In this document: positions 21,769 to 30,218 of the stretch, in pieces
How the letters are laid out: each line of letters opens with the position of its first letter
Numbering within the stretch: the first letter of the stretch is position 1
NCBI RefSeq assembly: GCF_001654915.1
Contig: NZ_LXEQ01000047.1
DNA from: Buttiauxella ferragutiae
GTDB taxonomy: Bacteria; Pseudomonadota; Gammaproteobacteria; Enterobacterales; Enterobacteriaceae
Length of the DNA stretch: 64,000 nucleotides
Direction: 5' to 3' (one strand)
Notes under the pieces: generated by a model
What the model was told of the DNA's origin: nothing
What the model saw: only the letters and a program-made list of their open reading frames with translations
Database searches by the model: none
Position numbers and translations under genes: made by a program

Positions 21769-22416
21769 TTAGTGTTCCAGCATCTCGTGGACAATTTGCT
21801 TGCTGCTTAATGAGTACTCATAAAACGTCGGCCAGTTGTCCATTTCTTTTAATAATGACTGCTGGGAATCATTACCCATGTAAATATGGAAATGTTCAGA
21901 TCTGCGCGGACCGATAATATGGTCGCTAAATTGCACATATTTTGGGGCTTTTGACTGGCTATCTTTACACTCAAACAAATAGCGCACACCTTTTTTGCCA
22001 GAGGCGTAATTCAGGATTTTAAAACCAGAGTAGGCGTAGTGGCAGGTGTTGATCGTTTTGCCAGTGTGAAACTCTATAGTGTTGTTTTCGATGCCAATAG
22101 TATCGATATCCGTCGCGTAACCTTTCTGATAGTACGCTTTGTATTGCGCCACCGTTTTAGTGCCATCTTTTTGGGCTTTTTTCTCCATCACCGGATCTAA
22201 GTCGCCGTTTAACAGGTAAGGATTCACCGACTGCCACATCCCATCCCAATCGCTGAGGGTGCGGTCCTTGACGTCGTTATCGTCGAAAACTCCGGCGCTG
22301 GCTTTCTGTTCAGCTTCAGTTAACGGCTTGCCGTGTGAATGGCTATGCGCCAGTACATGAGCACTACTCAGTAAAATGCCAGCGCCCAGCAGCGCGGCGG
22401 AAATGCGTTTAGTCAT
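21769..22416 (-). CDS. zinT: Periplasmic zinc/cadmium-binding protein ZinT
   Basis: Zinc chaperone that helps ZnuABC import zinc when it is scarce. 215 residues (E. coli 216). The signal peptide ends near VLA, then a histidine-rich HSHSHGK. The lipocalin-like metal-binding fold is recognisable from LSDWDGMWQSVNPYLL, the His of TINTCHYAY and the HFHIYMGN segment. A Zur-type palindrome lies 30-50 bases upstream. It appears monocistronic. Confidence 0.95.
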   Translation of the reverse strand: MTKRISAALLGAGILLSSAHVLAHSHSHGKPLTEAEQKASAGVFDDNDVKDRTLSDWDGMWQSVNPYLLNGDLDPVMEKKAQKDGTKTVAQYKAYYQKGYATDIDTIGIENNTIEFHTGKTINTCHYAYSGFKILNYASGKKGVRYLFECKDSQSKAPKYVQFSDHIIGPRRSEHFHIYMGNDSQQSLLKEMDNWPTFYEYSLSSKQIVHEMLEH

Positions 22417-22446
22417 GAAGTTCTCCAGTGGGTATGTGAATTTATA

Positions 22447-22469
22447 AAATGTTATAACATAACATTATC
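22447..22469 (-). promoter_or_regulatory. Zur box upstream of zinT
   Basis: AAAATGTTATAACATAACATTATC closely follows the enterobacterial Zur consensus GAAATGTTATANTATAACATTTC, with the ATGTTATAACATAACAT core palindromic. It is placed 31 bases before the zinT start, so repression by zinc-loaded Zur is expected. Confidence 0.85.
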
Positions 22470-22492
22470 GTAATTCAATCACTGCTTTCGCT

Positions 22493-23965
22493 TCAGACGT
22501 TCTGCTTAATGATCTCCGCCAGACGAATAAACGAGGCCTCCATATCGCTATCCTGAATGCTGGCGAAACCGACTAATAGTCCTTTCATTTTCTGTTGATT
22601 AAAATAATAACGCGACAATGGCCGGACCAGAATCCCTTCAGCATTCGCAAGCCTTGAGATGCCAATATCATCAGCTTCAAGGGGGAATTGAATAATCAGA
22701 TGCAGACCGGCGTTACTGTTAAAATAACCAAGATAGGCTTCACCCAGATACTGTTTAATCAGTTCCACCAATAAACTGCGGCGTTTGCTATATAACTGGC
22801 GCATTTTGCGAATGTGCGCGGCGTAATAACCTTCACGGATAAACTCTGCTAAAGCTGCCTGAACTATCTGATGACCACCGCGATAAAGCTCGTTATGCAC
22901 CTTTTTAAGTGGCGCCGCTAACGGCTTGGGCAGCACGACATAACCCAGACGCAGTGCGGGATACAGCGTTTTACTGAAGGTGCCGATATAAATGACTGGG
23001 CTGTTTTCTTCCAGCCCTTGTAGTGACGGTATCGGCTGGCCGGAAAAACGAAATTCACTGTCGTAATCATCTTCGACAATCCAGCTTTTAAATTCCCTGG
23101 CCTGCGAAAGTAATAACTGCCGTCGAGGCAGGCTCATCACCGAACCAAGCGGATATTGATGGGAAGGGGTCACGAAGATTAATTTTGGCCGCACGGCGGG
23201 GGCAGGTTCTGGAACTAATCCCTGATCGTCGACATCACACGCCGTCATATTGACGGCATTGATGTGTAATATATTCTTAATGCCCCAATAGCCGGGCTCT
23301 TCAATCCACGCATGGTCGCCTGGGTTACATAACGTGCGGGTGACTAAATCCAGAGCCTGATGAATCCCTTCGGTGATTAATATCTGGTCGGTGGAACATT
23401 TTACTCCACGCGCGGTACGCAAATAATCAGACAACGCGGATTTCAACAACTCGAGCCCGCCGTCTGCGTCATAAGTCAGATATTGCGGGTCAGGGGACCT
23501 GGCGATGCGATCATAAATCTTCTTAAATATGCGGTGCGGGAAGCTATTCACATCGGGCACACCAGGAATAAAAGCCCCCCATTGCGCTGGGCTGGCACTG
23601 GCATTTCCCAGCAGTTCAAGGCCACGGTCTGAAAGAGTTGCAGGTGCGTCAGGCTGTGTGGTTTGTACCGTTTTAGTGACGTGCGTGGTGAGATTATCCA
23701 GCACACTTTCGGTGACGAATGTGCCGCTGCTGGTGCGTGTTGAAATATAACCTTCTGCCTGCAACTGCTCATACACCCGTAATACGGTATTTCGCGACAG
23801 TACCAGTTCATTTGCCAAATCCCGGGTCGGTGGCATGCGTGCTGCTGGACGTAAACTCCCTTCGAGGATGCAGCTGCATATCGCAACATAGAGTTTCTTA
23901 TGAAGTTTCTCGCCAGGCGTGTGGATAAATGCCTGCTTGATCACATCTACGGCAAGTGAACGCAT
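22493..23965 (-). CDS. MocR/GabR-type regulator (wHTH + aminotransferase domain)
   Basis: Fusion of a GntR-type winged helix (about residues 17-86, PPTRDLANELVLSRNTVLRVYEQL) to a fold-type I aminotransferase domain (about 130-490) with the PLP lysine Lys332 in YIGTFSKTLYPALRLGY. Such proteins sense an aldehyde or amino ligand through PLP; Bacillus GabR activates gabTD with GABA. It diverges from puuE-gabD, with CTGTCTA direct repeats in the gap, so it is probably their GABA-responsive activator. I start at the ATG 23965 (AGGATCC upstream). The open frame to 24040 adds 25 residues ahead of the domain. Confidence 0.88.
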   Translation of the reverse strand: MRSLAVDVIKQAFIHTPGEKLHKKLYVAICSCILEGSLRPAARMPPTRDLANELVLSRNTVLRVYEQLQAEGYISTRTSSGTFVTESVLDNLTTHVTKTVQTTQPDAPATLSDRGLELLGNASASPAQWGAFIPGVPDVNSFPHRIFKKIYDRIARSPDPQYLTYDADGGLELLKSALSDYLRTARGVKCSTDQILITEGIHQALDLVTRTLCNPGDHAWIEEPGYWGIKNILHINAVNMTACDVDDQGLVPEPAPAVRPKLIFVTPSHQYPLGSVMSLPRRQLLLSQAREFKSWIVEDDYDSEFRFSGQPIPSLQGLEENSPVIYIGTFSKTLYPALRLGYVVLPKPLAAPLKKVHNELYRGGHQIVQAALAEFIREGYYAAHIRKMRQLYSKRRSLLVELIKQYLGEAYLGYFNSNAGLHLIIQFPLEADDIGISRLANAEGILVRPLSRYYFNQQKMKGLLVGFASIQDSDMEASFIRLAEIIKQNV

Positions 23966-24014
23966 TTGGATCCTATTATTAAAACGATTTGGCTCTCGAT
24001 TAAGGTACCAGATA

Positions 24015-24053
24015 CTGTCTAAATGAATCAGGTAATACAACCTGTCTATTTGA
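24015..24053. promoter_or_regulatory. Direct repeat, candidate MocR-type operator
   Basis: CTGTCTAAATGA (24015-24026) and CTGTCTATTTGA (24042-24053) match at 10 of 12 positions with a 27-base period. They lie between the divergent MocR gene and puuE. GabR and PdxR are known to bind direct repeats in such gaps. Confidence 0.55.
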
Positions 24054-24075
24054 TAAATGTGTGAGGGATAAAAAA

Positions 24076-25341
24076 ATGAGTAATAACGAACTCCATCAAC
24101 GTCGTCTGGCTGCTACTCCACGTGGCGTAGGTGTGATGTGTAATTTCTTTGCCCAATCGGCTGAAAACAGCACCATCAATGACGTTGAAGGCAAGCAGTA
24201 CATTGATTTTGCCGCCGGGATTGCCGTGCTGAATACCGGCCATCGGCATCCTCGCCTGGTGCAGGCGGTTGAGCAGCAACTTCAAGCGTTTACTCACACC
24301 GCTTATCAGATTGTCCCTTACGAAAGCTACGTTCAGCTTGCAGAGAAAATTAACGCCGCCGCGCCAATCGCTGGGTGTAAGAAAACGGCCTTTTTCACCA
24401 CCGGGGCTGAAGCGGTAGAAAACGCGGTGAAGATTGCCCGCGCCCATACTGGCCGTCCTGGTGTGATTGCTTTTAGCGGTGGGTTCCATGGTCGCACTTA
24501 CATGACCATGGCGTTAACCGGCAAAGTGGCTCCCTACAAAATTGGTTTTGGCCCATTCCCTGGGTCCGTCTTCCATGCGCCGTATCCGTCCGAACTGAAC
24601 GGGATTTCCACTCACGATGCGGTGAAATCCATGGAACGCCTGTTTAAATCCGACATTGAGGCAACTCAGGTAGCGGCGATTATATTCGAACCTGTGCAGG
24701 GTGAAGGCGGCTTCAATGTGGCTCCGCCTGAATTTGTGGCGGCGATTCGCCAAATTTGTGATACCCACGGCATCGTGATGATTGCTGACGAAGTGCAAAG
24801 TGGTTTTGCGCGCACCGGCAAAATGTTTGCCATGAACCATTACGCGCATCAACCTGACCTGATGACTATGGCGAAAAGCCTGGCAGGCGGCATGCCGTTA
24901 TCTGGCGTGGTGGGTAAAGCGGAAATTATGGATGCACCTGCGCCTGGCGGTTTGGGCGGGACTTACGCCGGTAACCCGCTGTCGGTGGCGGCAGCCCATG
25001 CGGTGCTGGATATTATTGCTGAGGAAAAACTCTGCCAACGAGCCGAAGCACTGGGTGAACGGCTGACATCTGCGCTGCGCAATATCAAACAAAATTGCCC
25101 GGCCTTAGCGGAAGTGCGTGGCCTTGGCTCGATGATTGCCGCAGAATTTTACGACACCACAACTGGCGAGCCGTCTGCGGCAATTGCCCAGCAAGTGCAG
25201 AAACGTGCGTTGGAGCAAGGCTTGCTGCTACTGACCTGTGGTCAAAATGGCAACGTGATCCGTTTCCTTTACCCGCTGACCATCCCTGATGCTCAGTTCG
25301 ATAAAGCGCTGGATATCATTAAAACCGCGACGCAAATGTGA
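24076..25341 (+). CDS. puuE: 4-aminobutyrate (GABA) transaminase PuuE
   Basis: Class III PLP aminotransferase that converts GABA and 2-oxoglutarate to succinate semialdehyde and glutamate. 421 residues, the same as E. coli PuuE and by recall closer to PuuE than to GabT (identical RRL.ATPRGVGVMCNFFAQSAEN). PLP lysine is Lys267 in MTMAKSLAGG; GGFHGRT and IADEVQSGF are the cofactor-site motifs. I start at 24076 (MSNNELHQRR), not the upstream in-frame start at 24061. gabD follows after eight bases, so the two form an operon that finishes GABA breakdown. Confidence 0.94.
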   Translation: MSNNELHQRRLAATPRGVGVMCNFFAQSAENSTINDVEGKQYIDFAAGIAVLNTGHRHPRLVQAVEQQLQAFTHTAYQIVPYESYVQLAEKINAAAPIAGCKKTAFFTTGAEAVENAVKIARAHTGRPGVIAFSGGFHGRTYMTMALTGKVAPYKIGFGPFPGSVFHAPYPSELNGISTHDAVKSMERLFKSDIEATQVAAIIFEPVQGEGGFNVAPPEFVAAIRQICDTHGIVMIADEVQSGFARTGKMFAMNHYAHQPDLMTMAKSLAGGMPLSGVVGKAEIMDAPAPGGLGGTYAGNPLSVAAAHAVLDIIAEEKLCQRAEALGERLTSALRNIKQNCPALAEVRGLGSMIAAEFYDTTTGEPSAAIAQQVQKRALEQGLLLLTCGQNGNVIRFLYPLTIPDAQFDKALDIIKTATQM

Positions 25342-25349
25342 GACCCAAG

Positions 25350-26804
25350 ATGATCAATTTAAACAATACAGACCTGCTGCTCGACAGTTGCCCGGTTGGC
25401 GGCGAGTGGAGCCACGCGCAGTCGGGTAAAACCATGTCGGTGGTCAATGCCGCGACGGGGCAGAAAATCGCCGAAGTGCCGTTGATGGGGCAAGCTGAAA
25501 CTCAGCAGGCGATCGCGGCGGCAGAGATGGCGCAAAAAGCGTGGAAGATGCAGACTGCGGCAAGCCGCGCAAAAATCCTCCATCGTTGGGTTAGCCTGAT
25601 TCAGGAAAATACTGAAGATCTGGCGCGGCTGATTACCAGTGAAGGCGGCAAACCACTGGCTGAAGCGCGTGGCGAAGTAAACTATGCCGCCTCGTTCATT
25701 AGCTGGTTTGCGGAAGAGGCGAAAAGAGTCGATGGCGTGTTGTTGCAACCGACCAACCCGGATCAACGTTTTATCGTCTCGAAACAACCTGTTGGTGTTT
25801 GTGCGGCAATCACCCCGTGGAATTTCCCGGCGGCGATGATCACCCGCAAAGTAGCTCCGGCATTAGCCGCAGGCTGTGCAATTATCGTTAAGCCCGCGGA
25901 ACAAACACCACTGACCGCGCTGGCGTTAGCCAAACTTGCCGAACTGGCAGGTTTGCCAAAAGCCCTGTTGCAGGTCATTACCGGAGATGCCAAAGAAATT
26001 GGCGGTGAACTGTGTCGCAATGCCACGGTACGCAAACTCAGTTTCACCGGCTCCACGGAAACAGGGCGCTTATTAATGGCGCAATGTGCTCCGACCATCA
26101 AAAAGCTCTCGCTGGAGCTTGGCGGAAATGCGCCGGTTATTGTCTTTGACGATGCCGACCTTGGGCTTGCCGTAAAGGGCATTATGGCGTCGAAATTCCG
26201 TAACAGCGGGCAAACCTGCGTGTGCGCCAACCGCATCTACGTGCAGAGCGGGATTTATCAAAAGTTGTGCGATGAACTGGTGAAAGCGGTTGAAGCCCTG
26301 AAAGTCGGCAATGGTATGGATGACGGCGTGACACAAGGGCCGCTTATCAATGCCAAAGCGATTGAAAAAGTTGAGCTGCATCTGAATGACGCGCTGCAAA
26401 AGGGCGCCACGCTGTTAACTGGCGGCCATAAACATCCGTTGGGTGGCAATTATTTCGCTCCGACCGTGGTGGCCAATATCACGCAAGAGATGCGTTTTGC
26501 TCGTGAAGAAACCTTCGGGCCGGTGGCTGCGCTGTTTAAATTCGACCGTGACGACGAAGTAGTGAATTACGCCAACGATACCGAATTTGGCCTTGCCGCG
26601 TATATATTCACGCAGGATGCGAAGCGCCAGTGGCAAATTCCTGAAGCACTGGAATACGGCATGGTAGGGGTCAACACCGGGCTGATTTCCAACGAAGTTG
26701 CGCCATTTGGCGGCATCAAGCAATCAGGGCTGGGGCGCGAAGGCTCACGCTTCGGGATTGATGAGTATTTAGAGATGAAATACGTCTGCGTTAACCTCGC
26801 TTAA
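25350..26804 (+). CDS. gabD: Succinate-semialdehyde dehydrogenase GabD
   Basis: NAD(P)-dependent aldehyde dehydrogenase that oxidises succinate semialdehyde to succinate. 484 residues. Catalytic Cys290 in RNSGQTCVC and Glu256 in LSLELGGNAP. TPWNFP (155-160) and FTGSTETGR line the cofactor site, and the C-terminal SNEVAPFGGIKQSGLGREGS is typical of GabD. The CVC at the active site is the redox pair seen in E. coli GabD. ATG 25350 is chosen over a GTG at 25338 that overlaps the puuE stop. Confidence 0.93.
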   Translation: MINLNNTDLLLDSCPVGGEWSHAQSGKTMSVVNAATGQKIAEVPLMGQAETQQAIAAAEMAQKAWKMQTAASRAKILHRWVSLIQENTEDLARLITSEGGKPLAEARGEVNYAASFISWFAEEAKRVDGVLLQPTNPDQRFIVSKQPVGVCAAITPWNFPAAMITRKVAPALAAGCAIIVKPAEQTPLTALALAKLAELAGLPKALLQVITGDAKEIGGELCRNATVRKLSFTGSTETGRLLMAQCAPTIKKLSLELGGNAPVIVFDDADLGLAVKGIMASKFRNSGQTCVCANRIYVQSGIYQKLCDELVKAVEALKVGNGMDDGVTQGPLINAKAIEKVELHLNDALQKGATLLTGGHKHPLGGNYFAPTVVANITQEMRFAREETFGPVAALFKFDRDDEVVNYANDTEFGLAAYIFTQDAKRQWQIPEALEYGMVGVNTGLISNEVAPFGGIKQSGLGREGSRFGIDEYLEMKYVCVNLA

Positions 26805-26825
26805 CCCATTCACATTTACAACCTT

Positions 26826-26947
26826 CTGGCGGGTGACGCTACGCTTACCCGCCCTACAAAATACTGACTTCTGGTGGGGGACGCTACGCTTACCCGCCCT
26901 ACAAAATCCAAATCGTAGGTCGGATAAGCGTAGCGTCATCCGACAAT
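26826..26947. repeat. Cluster of three REP palindromes after gabD
   Basis: Copies at about 26830 (gcgggtgacgctacgcttacccgcc), 26873 (gggggacgctacgcttacccgcc) and 26918 (inverted: gtcggataagcgtagcgtcatccgac). The first two are direct near-copies. They fill most of the 267-base gap before the permease gene. Confidence 0.8.
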
Positions 26948-27008
26948 TCTCTTGTTAAAACCTTGCTCAAAATCTTTAACAATAATGTGACATTAAGCGT
27001 ATACATAT

Positions 27009-27021
27009 AACATATTATGTT
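27009..27021. promoter_or_regulatory. Palindrome upstream of APC permease
   Basis: AACATATTATGTT, an inverted repeat of AACATA around one base, 51 bases before the permease ATG. It resembles the AAACATAT...ATATGTTT repeat upstream of the aldehyde dehydrogenase at 30219, suggesting one shared regulator. Confidence 0.45.
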
Positions 27022-27071
27022 TTATAAAATACACACACTGCCTGCCCTTATGCCACATAAAGAGAAAAGAT

Positions 27072-28550
27072 ATGGACCAGACGACAGACAAACAACATCA
27101 CCAACATCAGCCAGTTAAAGGCGAGCAATTCAACCGCTCGATAGGGCTGATGTCTAACTTCGCATTGGGATTTACCTACCTTTCGCCACTGACTGCGGTT
27201 TATTCGCTGTTTGCGTTGGCCGTGACGCTCGCGGGGCCACCGGCTATCTGGTGGATATTGATTGTGGCGTGCGGGCAACTACTGGTGGCGTTAGTCTTTG
27301 GTGAAGTGGCCTCGCAATATCCGATTACCGGTGGCTTATATCCGTGGGCGAGAAGACTTTGGGGTAAAAAATATGCCTGGATTGCCGCCTGGATCTATCT
27401 TTGGGCGTTAGTGGTTACCATTACTTCGATTGCGGAATACACCTCTACCTTCGTGGCCTCGTTATTCCACTACGCCACTAGTGCGGGCAATATGATGGTG
27501 ACGTCGGTCGTCTTGCTGCTGATTATGATGGTCGTGAATATGTCAGGCACCAAAAACCTGGCTCGCGTGGCGAGAATTGGTTTCTGGTGTGAAATCGTCA
27601 GCGTTATTGCACTCGGCATTTATCTGCTGATATTCCATCGCTCGCAACCTTTCTCCGTGGTATTTGACTCGATGGGCGTGTTGGCTAACGACGGCAATTA
27701 CACCACCGCCTTTATGTCAGCATCTTTGATGGGGCTGTTTATGTTCTTCGGCTTCGAAGCCTGCGGTAATGTGGCAGAAGAAGTGAAAAACCCAGGTAAG
27801 AAAATTCCCGTGGCGATGATTTTAAGTATCGTGTTTGGTGCCATCTCTGCGGTAATTTCGATTATGGGTTATTTGTTATCGTCCCCAGATTTAGTCAACA
27901 TTGTAAACGGTAAAATTTCCGACCCGATTCCGGCGATTCTCAACGAAGCGTTGGGGCCAACCGGTGCTACGGTCTTTATTGTGGTCGCGGTGATTGCGAT
28001 GTTGTCTTGTATTCTTTCTTTGCAAGCTGCCTTGAGCCGTCTGATATTTTCCTTCTCCCGCGATAACATGCTACCTGGCAGCGAATGGATGTCGAAAATC
28101 TCCAAACATAGCGTGCCGGATAACGCCATGATGGTGAGCTGTTTGTTACCGGTGATTATCTGCGTGTGGGTCTATTTCCAGCCTGATAGCCTGGCGCGTA
28201 TTACCGCATTTGCGGTCATCGGTATCTATATTTCCTTCCAGATGGTGGTACTGGCGGCATTGCGCCAGCGCCTGAAAGGGTGGAAACCTGCCGGTGAATG
28301 GACGGTGGGTTCGTGGGGGATTATCGTCAATATTCTGGCACTGGCTTACGGGTTGTGCGGTATTTGGTTACTGGCGCAACCGGCCCAGAGTGAAAACTTT
28401 ATGGACCGCTGGACGGTGCTGGTAGGACTGGCGATTGTGATTGGTTCGGGCCTGATTTATATGTTCGTCAGCAAACCGTTTGGCCGCTCGAGTGCACCCG
28501 AGAATGATGCGATTGAATACGCTCGTAAATTAAATACCGAACAAGTTTAA
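27072..28550 (+). CDS. APC-family amino acid/GABA permease
   Basis: Inner-membrane permease of 492 residues with about 12 hydrophobic helices after a short His/Gln-rich cytoplasmic tail. The segment SNFALGFTYLSPLTAVYSLF and GEVASQYPITGGLYPWARRLWG (about 75-100) match the GABA/choline branch of the APC superfamily (Uga4-like). GFEACGNVAEEVKNPGKKIP is the conserved loop after helix 6. Placed between puuE-gabD and a polyamine-type aldehyde dehydrogenase locus, it plausibly imports GABA, putrescine or a related amine. The exact substrate is not determinable here. Confidence 0.85.
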   Translation: MDQTTDKQHHQHQPVKGEQFNRSIGLMSNFALGFTYLSPLTAVYSLFALAVTLAGPPAIWWILIVACGQLLVALVFGEVASQYPITGGLYPWARRLWGKKYAWIAAWIYLWALVVTITSIAEYTSTFVASLFHYATSAGNMMVTSVVLLLIMMVVNMSGTKNLARVARIGFWCEIVSVIALGIYLLIFHRSQPFSVVFDSMGVLANDGNYTTAFMSASLMGLFMFFGFEACGNVAEEVKNPGKKIPVAMILSIVFGAISAVISIMGYLLSSPDLVNIVNGKISDPIPAILNEALGPTGATVFIVVAVIAMLSCILSLQAALSRLIFSFSRDNMLPGSEWMSKISKHSVPDNAMMVSCLLPVIICVWVYFQPDSLARITAFAVIGIYISFQMVVLAALRQRLKGWKPAGEWTVGSWGIIVNILALAYGLCGIWLLAQPAQSENFMDRWTVLVGLAIVIGSGLIYMFVSKPFGRSSAPENDAIEYARKLNTEQV

Positions 28551-28562
28551 TATTAATATCAA

Positions 28563-28598
28563 TGTCGGATGTCGCTTAGCGTAGCGACATCCGACTTA
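28563..28598. repeat. REP-like hairpin between permease and Cache-domain gene
   Basis: tgtcggatgtcgct-tagcgt-agcgacatccgac: an 11-bp near-perfect stem in the 49-base convergent gap. It probably acts as a transcript end for both genes. Confidence 0.7.
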
Positions 28599-28599
28599 C

Positions 28600-29289
28600 T
28601 CACATATATAAATTAAAATAATCATTCTCAAAGACAATATTCGCCACACTGGCATCCAGTAAATCACCGACGCGGAATCGTGGATGGGTAGAGAAAATAA
28701 TTCTGCGCTCTTTATTGGTTAGAATAACTTTATCATTAGCCGCATAAGGTAATAGCTCATCCTCTACACGGCTGACCAATAAATCTATCGCCGCAACACC
28801 TAAAAACTGATCCTGAAAATGAACCGGGACGGCGCAGGTGAGGGTGTACGAAGTATTGCAAATATAGTCGACGTAGGGACCATGGATAAAGGCGTTATCC
28901 ACCGATGGCGCTTGCTTAAACCATTCAAAGGTACGGAAATCCAGGCGCTGTTGTGTGGCCTGGTCCAAATCCAGATTCACCTGTTTTACACCATCGGCTT
29001 TCTTATACCACCACTCCAAAAGCCAGAATTCCTTATTGCTGACGCTGCTTTCAATATGGCTGGCAAAACCGGCACCCGCACAGTAACCATTACTATTCAG
29101 AGTTTGTTTAATATGATCCTGAATGGTTTTTCTGACTGACGGCTCAAGCAGATGCTCCAGCTTAACGTCTTTAATTTCAGCCAGCGAAGCTTCAATTTCC
29201 CTGGCAAGCAACACGGTGGATTCAATAGTCGAGTTAATGATTTTATCAATTTTGGTGCTTAGAGTACGGAGTGATGTTGTTTGTAGCAT
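28600..29289 (-). CDS. Soluble PDC/Cache sensor-domain protein
   Basis: 229 residues with no signal peptide or transmembrane helix. The body reads as a PDC/dCache ligand-binding domain: GAGFASHIES...WWYKKADG, then a FEWFKQAP...HGPYVDYICNTSYTLTCAVPV segment and QFLGVAAIDLLVSRVEDELLP, typical of the double-PAS-like fold. Cache domains are normally extracytoplasmic and fused to kinases or chemoreceptors; here there is no output domain. It follows the GntR-family regulator gene after 17 bases, so the two are probably co-expressed. A role in sensing an amine for that regulator is inference. Confidence 0.78.
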   Translation of the reverse strand: MLQTTSLRTLSTKIDKIINSTIESTVLLAREIEASLAEIKDVKLEHLLEPSVRKTIQDHIKQTLNSNGYCAGAGFASHIESSVSNKEFWLLEWWYKKADGVKQVNLDLDQATQQRLDFRTFEWFKQAPSVDNAFIHGPYVDYICNTSYTLTCAVPVHFQDQFLGVAAIDLLVSRVEDELLPYAANDKVILTNKERRIIFSTHPRFRVGDLLDASVANIVFENDYFNLYM

Positions 29290-29306
29290 ATTTATGCCTG
29301 TTGTTT

Positions 29307-30041
29307 TTATTGGTTATTATTTACGTTGTGCTTCAATTTATTTTCTATCAGATAGAAAGTAAACGTGTCGATTAATTTTTTGGCAATGTTAACTGACTCG
29401 ATTTCATTGTGAGATTCCAGCGTGTCAATTAACGAGATATACAGATCAACAATCTCGCGATGTATATTTTCTGAACGGAACAGCATCGCCACCAGTGACG
29501 ACCATTCAGATTGCAAAATCAGCTCCTGGTTTGCCAGACGCGCTGACTGTGAACAGGCGGCAATGGCTAACAAACAGCGCATGTCGGCCTGAGTACGTGC
29601 CTCGGGCGTGGTGGAGGCGGCAAGTACTGCAACAAAGTCGCGCAGGCGGGTAATATCGGCGTTCGTCATACGGCGCGACGCAAGCCTTGCGCTGTGGCTA
29701 ATAATCGCGCAGTGCATCTCGCCCAAATCAGACAGGTAATCAGTGCTCAGGGTTTTAAAAGGATTAAGAGAGTGACTTAATTCCCACGCTTGTTCGCACA
29801 CAAAACTGCCACCGTTACGCCCACGCACCGTATGAATTAAATTATTCGCGCGCAGCGTGTTTAACGCTTCCCGGATGGTGATGTGCGAAACCCCCATCAT
29901 TTTTGCCAGATCGGCTTCATTCGGTAGCTGCTCGTTTGCCTCAAGCAGGCCGGTAATAATGGCGTTGGAAAGCCGCTGAACTATCTGATCGGAACGGCTG
30001 GCCTGACCGATTGGCGCGAATATCACCGCATGCGTAATCAT
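29307..30041 (-). CDS. FadR/GntR-family transcription regulator
   Basis: 244 residues. N-terminal winged helix (about 13-83) with LPNEADLAKMMGVSHITIREALNTLRANNL, then an all-helical FCD ligand-binding domain (about 95-235). I start at ATG 30041 because it has an AGGGAAAATT ribosome site; the open frame to 30113 adds 24 residues. It is divergent from the patD-like/spdH-like operon with an AT-rich palindrome between, so it is the probable repressor of that operon. The same palindrome type lies upstream of the APC permease. Confidence 0.87.
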   Translation of the reverse strand: MITHAVIFAPIGQASRSDQIVQRLSNAIITGLLEANEQLPNEADLAKMMGVSHITIREALNTLRANNLIHTVRGRNGGSFVCEQAWELSHSLNPFKTLSTDYLSDLGEMHCAIISHSARLASRRMTNADITRLRDFVAVLAASTTPEARTQADMRCLLAIAACSQSARLANQELILQSEWSSLVAMLFRSENIHREIVDLYISLIDTLESHNEIESVNIAKKLIDTFTFYLIENKLKHNVNNNQ

Positions 30042-30171
30042 AATTTTCCCTGAAGAGAGACTCCTTGAATAAGGCCACTGAACATAGCATACAAGCGCTG
30101 CGTAAAGAATCACTTCGGAATGGGATGTATATCATATTGTTAGCAAAATGTTATTGAATTTAATCTTCATC

Positions 30172-30200
30172 AAACATATTACATAATATAATATATGTTT
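30172..30200. promoter_or_regulatory. Inverted repeat, candidate GntR-family operator
   Basis: AAACATAT at 30172-30179 and ATATGTTT at 30193-30200 form an 8-bp perfect inverted repeat, and adjoining bases extend the AT-rich symmetry. It lies 18 bases before the aldehyde dehydrogenase ATG and 131 bases before the divergent regulator. Confidence 0.55.
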
Positions 30201-30218
30201 AAACCAGCGGAGAGCACG

